This document shows, piece after piece, positions 11,831 to 20,565 of a DNA stretch of 64,000 nt. The DNA is taken from contig NZ_JAUSVF010000001.1 in NCBI RefSeq assembly GCF_030814475.1, positions 1,137,001 to 1,201,000 of the forward strand, given 5' to 3'. Source of the stretch: Pararhizobium capsulatum DSM 1112. Lineage in GTDB: Bacteria; Pseudomonadota; Alphaproteobacteria; Rhizobiales; Rhizobiaceae. The notes under the pieces are model-generated. The model was not told where the DNA came from. It made no database searches and saw nothing but the letters and a program-made list of their open reading frames with translations. Position numbers and translations under genes: made by a program. The stretch's first letter is position 1. Every line of letters begins with the position of its first letter.

Positions 11831-12310
11831 GTGACGATGGCGGTTGCTTCAGAGCTTGCAGTGGAAAGGAAGCCGCCGCGCTCGATCCTCTTCATGTGCG
11901 GCATGAACGCCATCCGTTCGCCGATGGCCGAAGTGCTCGCCAAGTCGCTGTTGCCGCAGGGAACCTATGTCGCCTCCGCCGGCGTCAGGATCGGCGAGCG
12001 CGATCCTTTCGTCGATGTGGTGCTCGATGAGTTGGGGTTGACCGCGGGCCGCCATCAGCCCCATACACTGGATGAACTTGAAGACGATTATTTCGATATG
12101 ATCGTCACGCTTGCACCGGAAGCCCATCACGCAGCCCTCGAACTCACGCGATCCATGGCGATTGATGTGGTATATTGGCCGACACCCGATCCGACCGTCG
12201 CAACAGGCACTCGCGAGCAGATCGTTACGGCCTATCGGGAGGTGCGAGACCATCTGGCGGCGCTGATCCGTCATCGTTTGCTTGGACAAACGCCCGCCAA
12301 GATGCGATAG
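11831..12310 (+). CDS. Low-molecular-weight phosphotyrosine phosphatase family protein
   Basis: 159 residues. The P-loop CGMNAIRSP has the CX5R signature (Cys23, Arg29 from the GTG start at 11831; an ATG at 11837 is an alternative). The usual C-terminal DP motif appears as PTPDPTVA. Members hydrolyse phosphotyrosine or reduce arsenate, and the substrate cannot be told from the sequence. Starts four bases after the UPF0262 stop and precedes infA, so it is probably in the same operon. Confidence 0.87.
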   Translation: MTMAVASELAVERKPPRSILFMCGMNAIRSPMAEVLAKSLLPQGTYVASAGVRIGERDPFVDVVLDELGLTAGRHQPHTLDELEDDYFDMIVTLAPEAHHAALELTRSMAIDVVYWPTPDPTVATGTREQIVTAYREVRDHLAALIRHRLLGQTPAKMR

Positions 12311-12436
12311 GCAGACAATTCCAGCAAAAGCGGGATCATCGCTGTTCACAAATGGGCGGTGATTGTGTAGTTTCCGCCAAAATTTTGAATGGGCGCCTTA
12401 AGCTGTCCCGACTAAAACCAGAAAGACATATCCTAC

Positions 12437-12655
12437 ATGGCGAAAGAAGAAGTCCTCGAATTCCCGGGCGTTGTTACCGAATTGCTTCCCAATGCGACGT
12501 TCCGCGTGAAGCTTGAAAACGAGCATGAGATCATTGCTCATACCGCAGGCCGCATGCGCAAGAACCGCATCCGCGTTCTGGCGGGTGACAAGGTGCTCGT
12601 CGAAATGACCCCTTACGACCTCACCAAAGGCCGCATCACCTATCGCTTCAAGTAA
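12437..12655 (+). CDS. infA: Translation initiation factor IF-1
   Basis: 72 residues, exactly the family size, one S1/OB domain: [20 protein letters not shown] ... [20 protein letters not shown] ... [18 protein letters not shown]. Binds the A-site of the 30S subunit during initiation. It is flanked by the phosphatase and maf in the order typical of rhizobia. Confidence 0.99.
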   Translation: MAKEEVLEFPGVVTELLPNATFRVKLENEHEIIAHTAGRMRKNRIRVLAGDKVLVEMTPYDLTKGRITYRFK

Positions 12656-12766
12656 GCACGGTCGCCGGCTGCTCGCTATGCCGGCTGGCAATGGCCAGAT
12701 ATGGTGCGATCGAATGATCAATCCCAAAGCCGCCCTGAACTGAAATCGAACGATGGCCCTGTTGCG

Positions 12767-13387
12767 ATGGCGTTGACACAAAAGCTTATCCTCGCCTCCG
12801 GCTCGCCCCGCCGTGTCGAACTTCTGGCACAGGCCGGCATCGAGCCCGATCGACTGATGCCGATGGATCTTGACGAGACGCCGAAGCGGGCGGAGCATCC
12901 GCGCTCGCTTGCCTGGCGACTTGCCGAGGAGAAGGCGCGCGCCGCACTTGCGGCGTCCAAGGGCGAACCGGGCTGGGATGGTGCCTATATTATCGCCGCC
13001 GATACGGTCGTTTCCGTCGGCCGGCGTATTCTCGGCAAGCCGGAACTGGTGAGCGACGCATCCAGCGCGCTGCATCTCCTGTCGGGCCGCAGCCATCGCG
13101 TCTACACCGGCATCTGCCTTATTACCCCGACGCGCGCCGTGCGACAGAAGGTGGTCGACACCAAGGTCCGCTTCAAGCGGCTCTCCACGCGCGATATCGA
13201 AAGCTACATCGCCTCCGGCCAGTGGCGTGGCAAGGCGGGTGGCTACGGTATTCAGGGTATCGCCGGCAGCTTCGTCGTGAAGCTCATCGGCTCCTATACC
13301 AACGTCGTCGGCCTGCCCCTGCAGGAGACCGTGAACCTGCTTTCCGGCGAGGGATACGATATCCACAGCCGCTGGACGGAGGGCTGA
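12767..13387 (+). CDS. maf: Maf-like nucleoside triphosphate pyrophosphatase
   Basis: 206 residues from the ATG at 12767 ([16 protein letters not shown]); the frame is open to 12701, but the family begins at this motif. The SGSPRR signature, the AADTVVSVG motif with the catalytic aspartate, and the C-terminal [10 protein letters not shown] block are intact. Maf proteins remove pyrophosphate from non-canonical or dTTP/UTP nucleotides. The stop is two bases before the yacG start, so the two are coupled. Confidence 0.93.
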   Translation: MALTQKLILASGSPRRVELLAQAGIEPDRLMPMDLDETPKRAEHPRSLAWRLAEEKARAALAASKGEPGWDGAYIIAADTVVSVGRRILGKPELVSDASSALHLLSGRSHRVYTGICLITPTRAVRQKVVDTKVRFKRLSTRDIESYIASGQWRGKAGGYGIQGIAGSFVVKLIGSYTNVVGLPLQETVNLLSGEGYDIHSRWTEG

Positions 13388-13389
13388 GA

Positions 13390-13608
13390 ATGAGTGCAGG
13401 TGACGACGAGAAGCCGTCTGCGAAGGTGGCGCCGCTGCGCAAGACTGTGCCTTGTCCGGAATGTGGCAGGCCTTCGCACCGCGAACATTATCCGTTCTGC
13501 TCGGATCGCTGCCGCAATGTCGACCTGAACCGCTGGCTCAGCGGCTCCTATGCCATTCCTGTTGCCGACGACGAAACGAAAGCGGATGGCGATGACGGAA
13601 ACGGCTGA
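13390..13608 (+). CDS. yacG: DNA gyrase inhibitor YacG (zinc protein)
   Basis: 72 residues. Four-cysteine zinc site CPECG ... FCSDRC followed by the family signature DLNRWLSGSYAIP. Family members bind GyrB and inhibit gyrase. The ATG at 13390 lies just after the maf TGA. It is the last gene of the conserved chromosomal block before tRNA-Phe. Confidence 0.95.
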   Translation: MSAGDDEKPSAKVAPLRKTVPCPECGRPSHREHYPFCSDRCRNVDLNRWLSGSYAIPVADDETKADGDDGNG

Positions 13609-13787
13609 AAAAATCACTCCATAAACAAGCAATTTCAACAAGTTCGCCGGCTCTGCAAAAACCTGGAAAAAAACGTCATTTGGTGCTGGACACCGCCGAA
13701 CAAGATGTTATAACCCCGCTCACTTCCGGGGCGAACCAAGCGCCCCGCGGTTTCCGAAAAGGAAACTTCTGCTGAAGAAGCAGGGAT

Positions 13788-13863
13788 GCCCGGATAGCTC
13801 AGTTGGTAGAGCAGCGGATTGAAAATCCGCGTGTCGGTGGTTCAAATCCGCCTCCGGGCACCA
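13788..13863 (+). tRNA. trnF: tRNA-Phe (anticodon GAA)
   Basis: 76 bases including encoded CCA. The acceptor GCCCGGA pairs with TCCGGGC, the D-arm is GCTC AGTTGGTA GAGC, the anticodon stem-loop is GCGGATT GAA AATCCGC, and the T-arm GGTGG TTCAAAT CCGCC is intact. Everything to its right is accessory in character, which makes the 3' end of this gene a plausible integration site. No second copy of the 3' end was found in the window. Confidence 0.98.
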
Positions 13864-14596
13864 TTCAGCCTGAATAAAATCAATAACTTGCGGCTCTAGT
13901 CTCGGCGGATTGGTATCAACCGCGTTGCTTTCCCAAAGTCTCTACCGTTTGCCTACCATTCGCCCTAGAGCCCGAGGGCGTAGGGAGTGGTCGAATTTTT
14001 TCGACGAAGTCTCCCTTATTCCGTCTGTCGTTTCCGCCGACCTTCCTACCGTTTTGCGAGACGCAGCCGCGAGGGAGAAGCGCCGACTCGAATGAAGGGC
14101 CAAACGAGAACGGAACGAGTATGAATAGGCTAAAAGTTTGGCTCAGGTGAATATTGCAGCCGTAGCGGGCAGCATCAGGTACCAGGATTTCCCGCTGCGG
14201 CTCCGGCACGGGGTGCCAGACTCCGCCTTTCCATTCATGCCACCTGAACACGCCGGCGCTTGGCTTTCCACGGAGCGCTGGTCGAGTCGCGCCGGTGCTC
14301 GGGCCGCCCTCAAGACATCAGGACTGAGATAGACAATCATGGATATGAGGAGCCGGCGAAACCGAAGGATGTCAAATAATGACCCCGTGGAGACATTTTT
14401 CACGGGGTCGCTCGTAGCTCACCTCCGAATATACGTTGGCCATTGGTTGCCAAATTCGATGAAGCCGGTTGCCGGGTCCACCCGTATTACGAAGCTGCTA
14501 GCCAAAGGTGGTTGTGGGCAACCGCAAATACATCGTGGTCAAAGCCGAAATGCGGTGATACCGACCCCTGCCTCTTCTGTTCTGGAGATTTGACTA
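13864..14596. other. Non-coding left edge of the accessory region
   Basis: About 730 bases after tRNA-Phe with no integrase and no convincing gene. A 9-bp hairpin with an 11-base loop (GACCCCGTG at 14381, CACGGGGTC at 14401) is the only clear structure; it lacks a T-run. Short open frames (for example 14339-14593) have no family resemblance that I recognise. Confidence 0.5.
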
Positions 14597-15337
14597 GTGC
14601 GATACTTGGCTGCGTTAATCCCGTTGATAATGCCGACCGTCCTTGCCACATCTGCGACCGCGAGCGACGACATGAAGTTCTTCGTAACGACGCCCGTTCT
14701 CCAGAAGATGAAGTTCGATGGGATCGAGGGCCGCGCAGAATTCACGATCCTGCCGCCCGATGTCCAACGACCGCTGACACAACACCAAGAAGAATTGATT
14801 GCCAAGTACCGACTGCTAAACGATGGTTGCCAAGGTGCCTACCCCGGTCCTGAAACGGACAAGGTTTGCGAGCAAAGGGATAAGGTGAACCTTAGCAAAT
14901 TCGGCATCTGCTTCGGAATGAAAGAGCAAACTTTGGCTGACTCGCAGTGGCATGCCTGCAGGGTCTCTTCATACGGATACGAAATCGGTTCTGAAAGTTT
15001 CAGAGTTACATGCCGACCAGGCGAAAGCATTACGGTCTCACTTGGTATCTTCGCCTTGGAAGACCTTACCGCGGTGGCGAAAGGGCACGGTGTGGTGAAG
15101 CTCAGAAAGAGTGAACTGAGCTCAACCTATTCAGTCATCAAGGTCCCCATGGATGACGGAGATCGAGCGTCGATCAATTACGATTTCGATGCCACGGGTG
15201 CGAACCTTCTTCGCGATCTTTACGACGGGAGAAGCGCGAAATTTCCGATCGGCTCCGGCTCTATATCCGTTTCGATTGGGAGCGGCAACGATGCGCTGCG
15301 CGATGAAATCGCCCATGCGTACTCGGTCTGCAAATAG
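14597..15337 (+). CDS. Hypothetical secreted protein
   Basis: 246 residues, GTG start at 14597. The N-terminus MRYLAALIPLIMPTVLATSA is a signal peptide with a likely cleavage before SDDMKFF. The mature part has several cysteines (DGCQ, VCEQ, GICF, HACRV, VTCRPG, SVCK), consistent with a disulfide-bonded periplasmic or exported protein. I recognise no family. It is the first convincing gene of the accessory region. Confidence 0.65.
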   Translation: MRYLAALIPLIMPTVLATSATASDDMKFFVTTPVLQKMKFDGIEGRAEFTILPPDVQRPLTQHQEELIAKYRLLNDGCQGAYPGPETDKVCEQRDKVNLSKFGICFGMKEQTLADSQWHACRVSSYGYEIGSESFRVTCRPGESITVSLGIFALEDLTAVAKGHGVVKLRKSELSSTYSVIKVPMDDGDRASINYDFDATGANLLRDLYDGRSAKFPIGSGSISVSIGSGNDALRDEIAHAYSVCK

Positions 15338-15635
15338 GCCATAGTCACGAACGGATAGTTGCATCCGTGCCGACCGTCTCGGTGTTCTTCTCAACGCAGG
15401 CAAACAAAAACCCGATGTAGGGCGGCAGCTTTTTCGTCCTATGACGGTCACCATATCATTTTTAGAAGGACGAGGACGGTTCAGCTCTCCTTACACCAGT
15501 TGCCGTCGTGGTCGATCTGCACGTTCCTCACGCATGCTCTACCTTCTCCGAAATGTACGTGTTGGGCACCTCCGTAAGGCGGCGGAGGGCGTTCCTCTCA
15601 ACGCAGAATGTCATAGACACCCACCTACCATGCCT

Positions 15636-16082
15636 TCATTTCGGTGGTTTTCCGTTCGTCTTAAACCGGGCGTGGTACGCCATTCCACCAGTCTTAGCTT
15701 TGCAATCGATCGTCATTTTTCCCTTGAACGGATTTCCATAACGGCATCTCCCAACAGCGGAAATTTTTGAGGATTTGGTTCCACCACCAACATTTAGGAT
15801 GATCGAATCTATCCCAGTTTCATCCTCGTCTTCTGAGATGTTGGGAAGGTCGAGTCCGCTAAATGTAAGCGCTACTCCTCCATTCGTGACGAAGTGGAAG
15901 CCCACTCGGCCGTCATCGTAAGAGGTGCTTACCGCCTTCGAACTACAAATATTTGAAAAATCATGTTCCCCAATTTGGAGTTTTTGGCACCTCCCCTCAA
16001 TAACGAACATTCCATTTTCTGCCATCGCGATCGCAGGAATAGTGAGAAGGATTGCAGCAGTCATAGTTCCAAGTCGTTTCAT
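15636..16082 (-). CDS. Hypothetical secreted protein
   Basis: 148 residues from the ATG at 16082; the frame is open further upstream, but the signal peptide MKRLGTMTAAILLTIPAIAM fixes this start, with cleavage after AMA. The mature part is a small beta-rich protein with paired cysteines (GRCQ, NICSS, GRCRYG, IDCKAK). No family recognised. It converges with the preceding secreted-protein gene across about 300 bases without further features. Confidence 0.6.
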   Translation of the reverse strand: MKRLGTMTAAILLTIPAIAMAENGMFVIEGRCQKLQIGEHDFSNICSSKAVSTSYDDGRVGFHFVTNGGVALTFSGLDLPNISEDEDETGIDSIILNVGGGTKSSKISAVGRCRYGNPFKGKMTIDCKAKTGGMAYHARFKTNGKPPK

Positions 16083-16089
16083 TCCAATT

Positions 16090-16416
16090 CTCTTTTCCCG
16101 TCCGCGCCAGGCATTCAATGCAACCTTCGCTGTCACACCCATAGCGCCATATTCGCGAAGTTGCCAAGCCCTCAGATTTACGTCGCCGTCGATATGCCCA
16201 ATTCGCCAGCACCTACTTGCTGCTGGACAAAGCTCGCGCCCTCGCGCTCCATATGGGCTGCGTAAGCCATAAAATAGCTTTGGGTTCCTTCCTTGCAGAA
16301 CAGTCTCCTTCGCGTCGCGTCGGGAACCCCGCCACGATCCATCGGAAGGAATGCATCTTGTCGGGATCGTTCTCCCACAGGGGCTTTTCGGTCTTCCCGG
16401 CGTCAAGTGAGTCCAT
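16090..16416 (-). pseudogene. Possible frameshifted small gene
   Basis: Reading the minus strand from 16416, protein-like stretches appear in three frames in turn: first MDSLDAGKTEKPLWEND, then YFMAYAAHMEREGASFVQQQ, then IDGDVNLRAWQLREYGAMG. They look like one coding region with two indels, ending just before the secreted-protein gene. The original family is not known to me. Low confidence: the frames could also be coincidental. Confidence 0.25.
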
Positions 16417-16842
16417 TGCGGACTGTAGAGCGTTCCGCGCCCGCGCGTCGCGGGTTTGAACTGTGCCGCGCAACCATCCCCTGAGAGCGGCAAAGACGAA
16501 TATCGCGGCAGGCCGAAACGTTACTCCAGTTATTGGTAAATTCGGCGACGAGAAGGGCAAGTTGTCACCGTGACGGATTGGGCCACGAGGCGTGGTTTCC
16601 GGTATGCTCCGTCCAACAGCGAAGACCAACCAGCCAAGTGACCACAAAACTTTCTAGGGATAGGATGGAACAGTCAGGTTTCTTGTAGACTTCTCCCGCA
16701 CCCGAGGGGCAGGTGAAGTTTGCATATGTGGCCAGGGGAATGCTTCCCTTGCCGTTTTGGCTAATCGGGCGACATCACTGGATTTGTTCCAGCGACTCAC
16801 GTCCAGGCGGAGTCGCCATTGCGCGGCAGTAAGGCAAGTGAA

Positions 16843-17313
16843 ATGGTAGGAAGCGTCAACAAGGTGATTTTGATCGGAAACCTCGGGGCGGACCCGGAAA
16901 TCCGGCATACGCAGGACGGCCGACCGATCGCCAACCTGAACATAGCGACGTCGGAAAGCTGGCGCGACCGCAATTCTGGCGAGCGCAAGGAAAAGACCGA
17001 ATGGCACCGCGTAGTAATCTTCAACGAAGGTCTCTGCAAGGTCGCCGAGCAGTATCTGAAGAAGGGCGCGACGGTCTATGTCGAAGGACAGTTGCAAACC
17101 CGGAAATGGCAGGACAAGGACGGTCACGACCGTTACTCGACAGAAATCGTCCTGCAGGGCTTCAACTCGACGCTGACCATGCTGGGCGGTCGTGGTGACA
17201 CGGGTTCGGGCATCGACGAATCCGACTACACCAACGATTCCAGAACGTCCTGGACCGGCGCAGGGGGGGCGAGCAGCGGAAGCTTCCAGATTGACGACGA
17301 CATTCCATTTTAG
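16843..17313 (+). CDS. ssb: Single-stranded DNA-binding protein, accessory copy
   Basis: 156 residues, ATG at 16843 ([19 protein letters not shown]). OB-fold core with [19 protein letters not shown] and [11 protein letters not shown], a Gly/Ser-rich linker, and the acidic tip DDDIPF that recruits replication and repair proteins. Being inside the island, it is probably a second copy carried by a mobile or plasmid-derived element; element-borne ssb genes often help establish transferred single-stranded DNA. The start is preceded by AAGG. Confidence 0.93.
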   Translation: MVGSVNKVILIGNLGADPEIRHTQDGRPIANLNIATSESWRDRNSGERKEKTEWHRVVIFNEGLCKVAEQYLKKGATVYVEGQLQTRKWQDKDGHDRYSTEIVLQGFNSTLTMLGGRGDTGSGIDESDYTNDSRTSWTGAGGASSGSFQIDDDIPF

Positions 17314-17400
17314 CATCCAACAGTCTACGTTCTAGACAAGGACGCCGTCGCGGAGGGGTGTTATGTTATCTCGGCTGGCAGGTTTGGCTCAATCTATCGA

Positions 17401-17568
17401 ATGCACTTCGGCGAAATGCGGCGTGCCACGCGAGAGGTCAAGGACCAGAGCAACGACACGCTCTGTATGGATCGGGAGCACGGAACGGCGGGCTGGCTCG
17501 ACGAGGATATGGCATTCCACCTATTCGATGCAGTTGTTGAGCCAGCATCCTGCAAAGGGCTAGACTAA
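17401..17568 (+). CDS. Small protein, 55 residues, related to a second copy near 19.05 kb
   Basis: MHFGEMRRATREVKDQSNDT followed by a DREHGTAGWLDE segment, stop at 17566. The frame is the same as ssb and is open back to the ssb stop, so the true start may lie upstream (a GGAGGGG lies at 17352). A fragment at 19002-19162 encodes a clearly similar MR-x(16,18)-D-x2-HGTAGWLD pattern, which argues that this is a genuine coding sequence. Function unknown. Confidence 0.4.
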   Translation: MHFGEMRRATREVKDQSNDTLCMDREHGTAGWLDEDMAFHLFDAVVEPASCKGLD

Positions 17569-17603
17569 TATCCATTTCGACCTCTATCGACTGCTCGCAA
17601 ATC

Positions 17604-18248
17604 TCAGCCAACGCCGAGGATGTTCCACGGCGGTTGGATTTTGGCGATCAAGCCAGCCTCGAGGCCCGCGGCCGTGTTGACTGGTAATCCTCCCCAGCTT
17701 TGCGCATCGGGCAGGGCGATCAGCACCTTGACTCGTTTTCCGCTGGAGAGAGCTTCCATGATCAGCGCCTTGACTCTCGCGTTCGTTCTCTGTCGTTCAT
17801 GGCCCCGCCGGTAGGCGTCGAGCCGAGCCCGGAGGCCACGCTGAGTCAGGCCCACATACTTCACAAAATCATCCACGACAAAGGCGTAAACACCCCCGTC
17901 AGTGGGCGCTCGAGCATCGAGGACGAAACCGTCGTCGCCAGGCTGCCACTCTCCCAGGAATAGGAATCCGCCCCGCAGGAGGACTTCCCACGATGTTGGT
18001 TCTATTGTCGGCAGGTTCTCCTCTTCCTCCAACGAGACCGTTACCGGCTCACGCTCCAACTGGACCTCGCGTGTCATGCCAGCGGTGATGCCTGCCTTTG
18101 TTAGGACGCTGCGCACATGCTGGTATCTGATCTTGAGGAGGCCGCTGATTTCAGTCCGGAGATACCCAGCTTTGGCAAGCGCTCGAATCTTGTCGGATTT
18201 GGTCTCAAGTCCTGCGACGACTTCTTCGAAGGACGGTCTATCGGCCAT
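17604..18248 (-). CDS. GIY-YIG nuclease-family protein with N-terminal helix-turn-helix
   Basis: 214 residues. The N-terminal ~60 residues look like a DNA-binding HTH (IRALAKAGYLRTEISGLLKI). The C-terminal half is a GIY-YIG domain: GGVYAFVVDDFVKYVG, then GLRARLDAYRRG with the catalytic arginine, and a C-terminal catalytic-glutamate region GLEAGLIAKIQPPWN. The start overlaps the end of the DUF2971-like gene by 11 bases. Likely a site-specific or stress-related nuclease; its position near a restriction-modification cassette suggests, without proving, a defence role. Confidence 0.75.
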   Translation of the reverse strand: MADRPSFEEVVAGLETKSDKIRALAKAGYLRTEISGLLKIRYQHVRSVLTKAGITAGMTREVQLEREPVTVSLEEEENLPTIEPTSWEVLLRGGFLFLGEWQPGDDGFVLDARAPTDGGVYAFVVDDFVKYVGLTQRGLRARLDAYRRGHERQRTNARVKALIMEALSSGKRVKVLIALPDAQSWGGLPVNTAAGLEAGLIAKIQPPWNILGVG

Positions 18249-18882
18249 CGTTGCGTGCCCTGTCGGTTATGGAGGTCCATTCGTGGTTTTTGACCAGTGT
18301 GCTTTGGTACATCGAGATGCCACTGCAACCCTCGATCGATTTCAACGTCCGCTTGACGGACGCGACCAAAGACTCGGGCATCCAAGGGCTGAGAACAACG
18401 TCGGCTATGCAGCCATCCGGCAGAGGAAAGTCTTTGGCTTTGGTTCCTTCGGTGGCATGCTCGTAGAGCACTCTGTATTCCCGCTCCGAGCGACCCGGCC
18501 ATCGCTTTAGGAACGGAAGTTCGTAGACCGTCGGCGGGTGGCCATTGAGATGCTTGATCTCTCTATAGTCGACTTCACCGTGCCTGACTCCAGGCACGCC
18601 CTCGAACGACGCTATCAAGAGGTCCTTTCGCAGGACGACGCAGACGCCATCGCCGGCGGGTGAGAACACGCGCCAGTGACCGTAGGTATCCGCGTCATTC
18701 GCAAGGCAGATGGCCACCAGGGTCTGAAGGTTCCTTTTGTCTTTATAGACCTCCATGAAATGGCGGTCGTTGCCGTCGTCCCATTTCTCTGGGCTCAGCA
18801 GCGTGATCTGTTTCGTTTGAAGCATGTGAATCGCTGCCCCGAGGTTCGTGTATCTGCGATAGGTCTTTCCGCTACTGGTCAT
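18238..18882 (-). CDS. DUF2971-like protein
   Basis: 214 residues. YRRYTNLGAAIHMLQTKQIT followed by LLSPEKWDDGND is characteristic of the DUF2971 start (a Y-[RK]-Y-T box and a W-x-D-x-N-D box), and the later WRVFSP/GVCVVL and WPGRSEREYRVLYE segments also fit. No biochemical role is known for this family, though it is frequent in accessory and defence-rich regions. Its ATG overlaps the TGA of the upstream ParB-like frame (ATGA, 18879-18882), so translation is probably coupled. Confidence 0.6.
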   Translation of the reverse strand: MTSSGKTYRRYTNLGAAIHMLQTKQITLLSPEKWDDGNDRHFMEVYKDKRNLQTLVAICLANDADTYGHWRVFSPAGDGVCVVLRKDLLIASFEGVPGVRHGEVDYREIKHLNGHPPTVYELPFLKRWPGRSEREYRVLYEHATEGTKAKDFPLPDGCIADVVLSPWMPESLVASVKRTLKSIEGCSGISMYQSTLVKNHEWTSITDRARNDGR

Positions 18883-19899
18883 GCCCGCCCCCTAATCCTA
18901 AATTGGTCTATAAATCCTCTCGTGCTGGATTTGCCATAGCCCGAAATGGGCGACCAAACGGAGCACCGCAGCTGGACGATGTCGCGGTAAAGTCGAAGGA
19001 GATGCGGCACGAGCGCGCGAAATCGATGACCGGAGCAACTACACGCTTTACCTAGATTGGCAGCATGGCACGGCCGGATGGCTCGACGATCCAGGTTTTC
19101 CTCTTTCGCCCGAATCCAAAGCTTGGGATTGCGGGTGCCCGACTCGACTACTACAGGCGTAGTTTCAACGTACTCGAACTTGTCCGGAGATATTGCTCGA
19201 CCGAGAAAGTAGTTCACAATAAAGGTTCGAGCCTCCTTGACCGTGATAGGGTTACCCCTCTTATTCATATCAGCAAAGTCGCGTCCCTTTTCGAGTACGC
19301 CACACTTCTGGCACCACTCACGGAGGTCCGTCCCCTCAATCGTGGCAAACATGCGATCAAGGAGGTCGGTCGGAACCGAGATGTTGGTGTTTGAGATTAC
19401 CTGAACATCAAGGCGTTGTTCTTTGTTCAGGTTGAAGTAAACCTTCAAGCCGTTAAAAACATTTACGCCAGCCGAAACACCACCAGCAATCGCTTCAAAC
19501 CGGTGTTGGCCACCGATGACCTCCAAGCTCCGCGTTTTCCCGGGCGAATACTCACAAACGATGTTGCTAAACTTGCGACCGAGAAGGGCATCCTGTTGCA
19601 TCCGTTCAAAGGCGGCATGGCTATATACACCGTCACGATTGGTACGATATTCGGGAGCCTCGTCTGGGTCCAAGGGGACATCGGTCGTTCCCTTCGTGAT
19701 AATCTGGTCCGCCTTGAACATGGCACTCGGTAAACGCCGCGCCTGTAAGGTCGTCTTTCAAGAGAATCATAGCGGCGCGCTCAAGGGGGTTGAATCCCGC
19801 GCAGAATGCTTCTGCGGCCTCTTCAAGTTCCGTAGTATCCAGGTTCTCTTCGAACCCGGAAAAAAGAACGTTATCTATACTGCTCATGCAGACATCCAA
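18879..19899 (-). pseudogene. ParB/Srx-like or DGQHR-like protein, frameshifted and with foreign 3' end
   Basis: Two frames are needed. The first (start 19899 or 19887) gives MSSIDNVLFSGFEENLDTT ... LLKDDLTGAAF and runs out of phase at about 19725-19740. There a second frame begins MFKADQIITKGTTDVPLD and carries the ParB-like nucleotide-fold signature VIGGQHRFEAI. After about residue 210 of the second frame (about 19090) the protein turns into a low-complexity Cys/Arg/His tail that is antisense to the HGTAGWLD fragment. So the gene appears to have one frameshift and to have had its 3' part replaced. Confidence 0.6.
19002..19162 (+). pseudogene. Degenerate second copy of the 17.4-kb small gene
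   Basis: From 19028 the frame reads DDRSNYTLYLDWQHGTAGWL then DDPGF, matching the 55-residue protein at 17401-17568 (DQSNDTLCMDREHGTAGWLDE). The upstream ATG CGG CAC (19002) corresponds to its MRR but lies in another frame, so a frameshift separates them. The fragment is embedded antisense in the 3' end of the ParB-like gene and marks a rearrangement junction. Confidence 0.55.
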
Positions 19900-19975
19900 C
19901 CCAAGATAGAATTCTGTTCATGCTGGATAGCGCAAAAACAGGGAACAACAAAGCAGGTTTCGCGGAGAACATTGA

Positions 19976-20413
19976 TTGGGCGCACAAGTGAAACTCCTCT
20001 CTGCTGAACGGCGTAGCGCGAACATGGCGCGCATCCGTTCCACGAACACCAAACCCGAAATGATCGTTCGAAGACTGGTGCATTCACTGGGATATCGATA
20101 TCGGCTGCACCGAAAGGACCTTCCGGGCAAGCCCGATATCGCCTTCGGTCCTCGGCGGAAGATCATCGAAGTCAGGGGATGCTATTGGCACGCCCACGTT
20201 CGCTACGACCCAGCATGCTGGGAAGCCCGTTCGGAGTCAAAATCGAACCGGGCATACTGGGGGCCGAAAATGGACCGCAACGTCGAGCGAGACCGGAAGA
20301 ACCTAGCCCTGCTCGAGGCGGCCGGTTGGCGGGTCCTCGTCATCTGGGAATGCCAGCTCCGGGATATGGAAGCGGTCCGCATCCAAATAGGCGACTTCCT
20401 CGGCGAAAAGTAA
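19976..20413 (+). CDS. vsr: Very-short-patch-repair (Vsr) mismatch endonuclease
   Basis: 145 residues. A TTG start at 19976 is favoured by GGAG eight bases upstream; a GTG at 19988 is the alternative. The signature RRSANMARIRSTNTKPE, the catalytic DLPGKPDIAF (Asp) and EVRGCYWHAH (His) and the C-terminal WRVLVIWECQL are all present. Vsr nicks at T:G mismatches produced by deamination of 5-methylcytosine. It precedes a cytosine-5 methyltransferase and a NaeI-type endonuclease, so it protects the sites modified by that methylase. Confidence 0.93.
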   Translation: MGAQVKLLSAERRSANMARIRSTNTKPEMIVRRLVHSLGYRYRLHRKDLPGKPDIAFGPRRKIIEVRGCYWHAHVRYDPACWEARSESKSNRAYWGPKMDRNVERDRKNLALLEAAGWRVLVIWECQLRDMEAVRIQIGDFLGEK

Positions 20414-20565
20414 TCCTGTGGGTTCTTGCTCCGTTCACCCGGTTAAGTTTGGCGAAACCTTGTACGGATAGCTTGATGGATGAACCGTTGCGCCGAGTCG
20501 GTAGGCGTGCTATGGCGGGTACGTTCTTCTTTTGTTCCTGTATGTTCATGTATGGAGGCCCCCCA

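Noticed and set aside
13840..13863. Second copy of the tRNA-Phe 3' end (attR) within the window
   Set aside because: No matching repeat was found; CCTCCGGGCG near 40.7 kb matches only about ten bases and lacks the rest.
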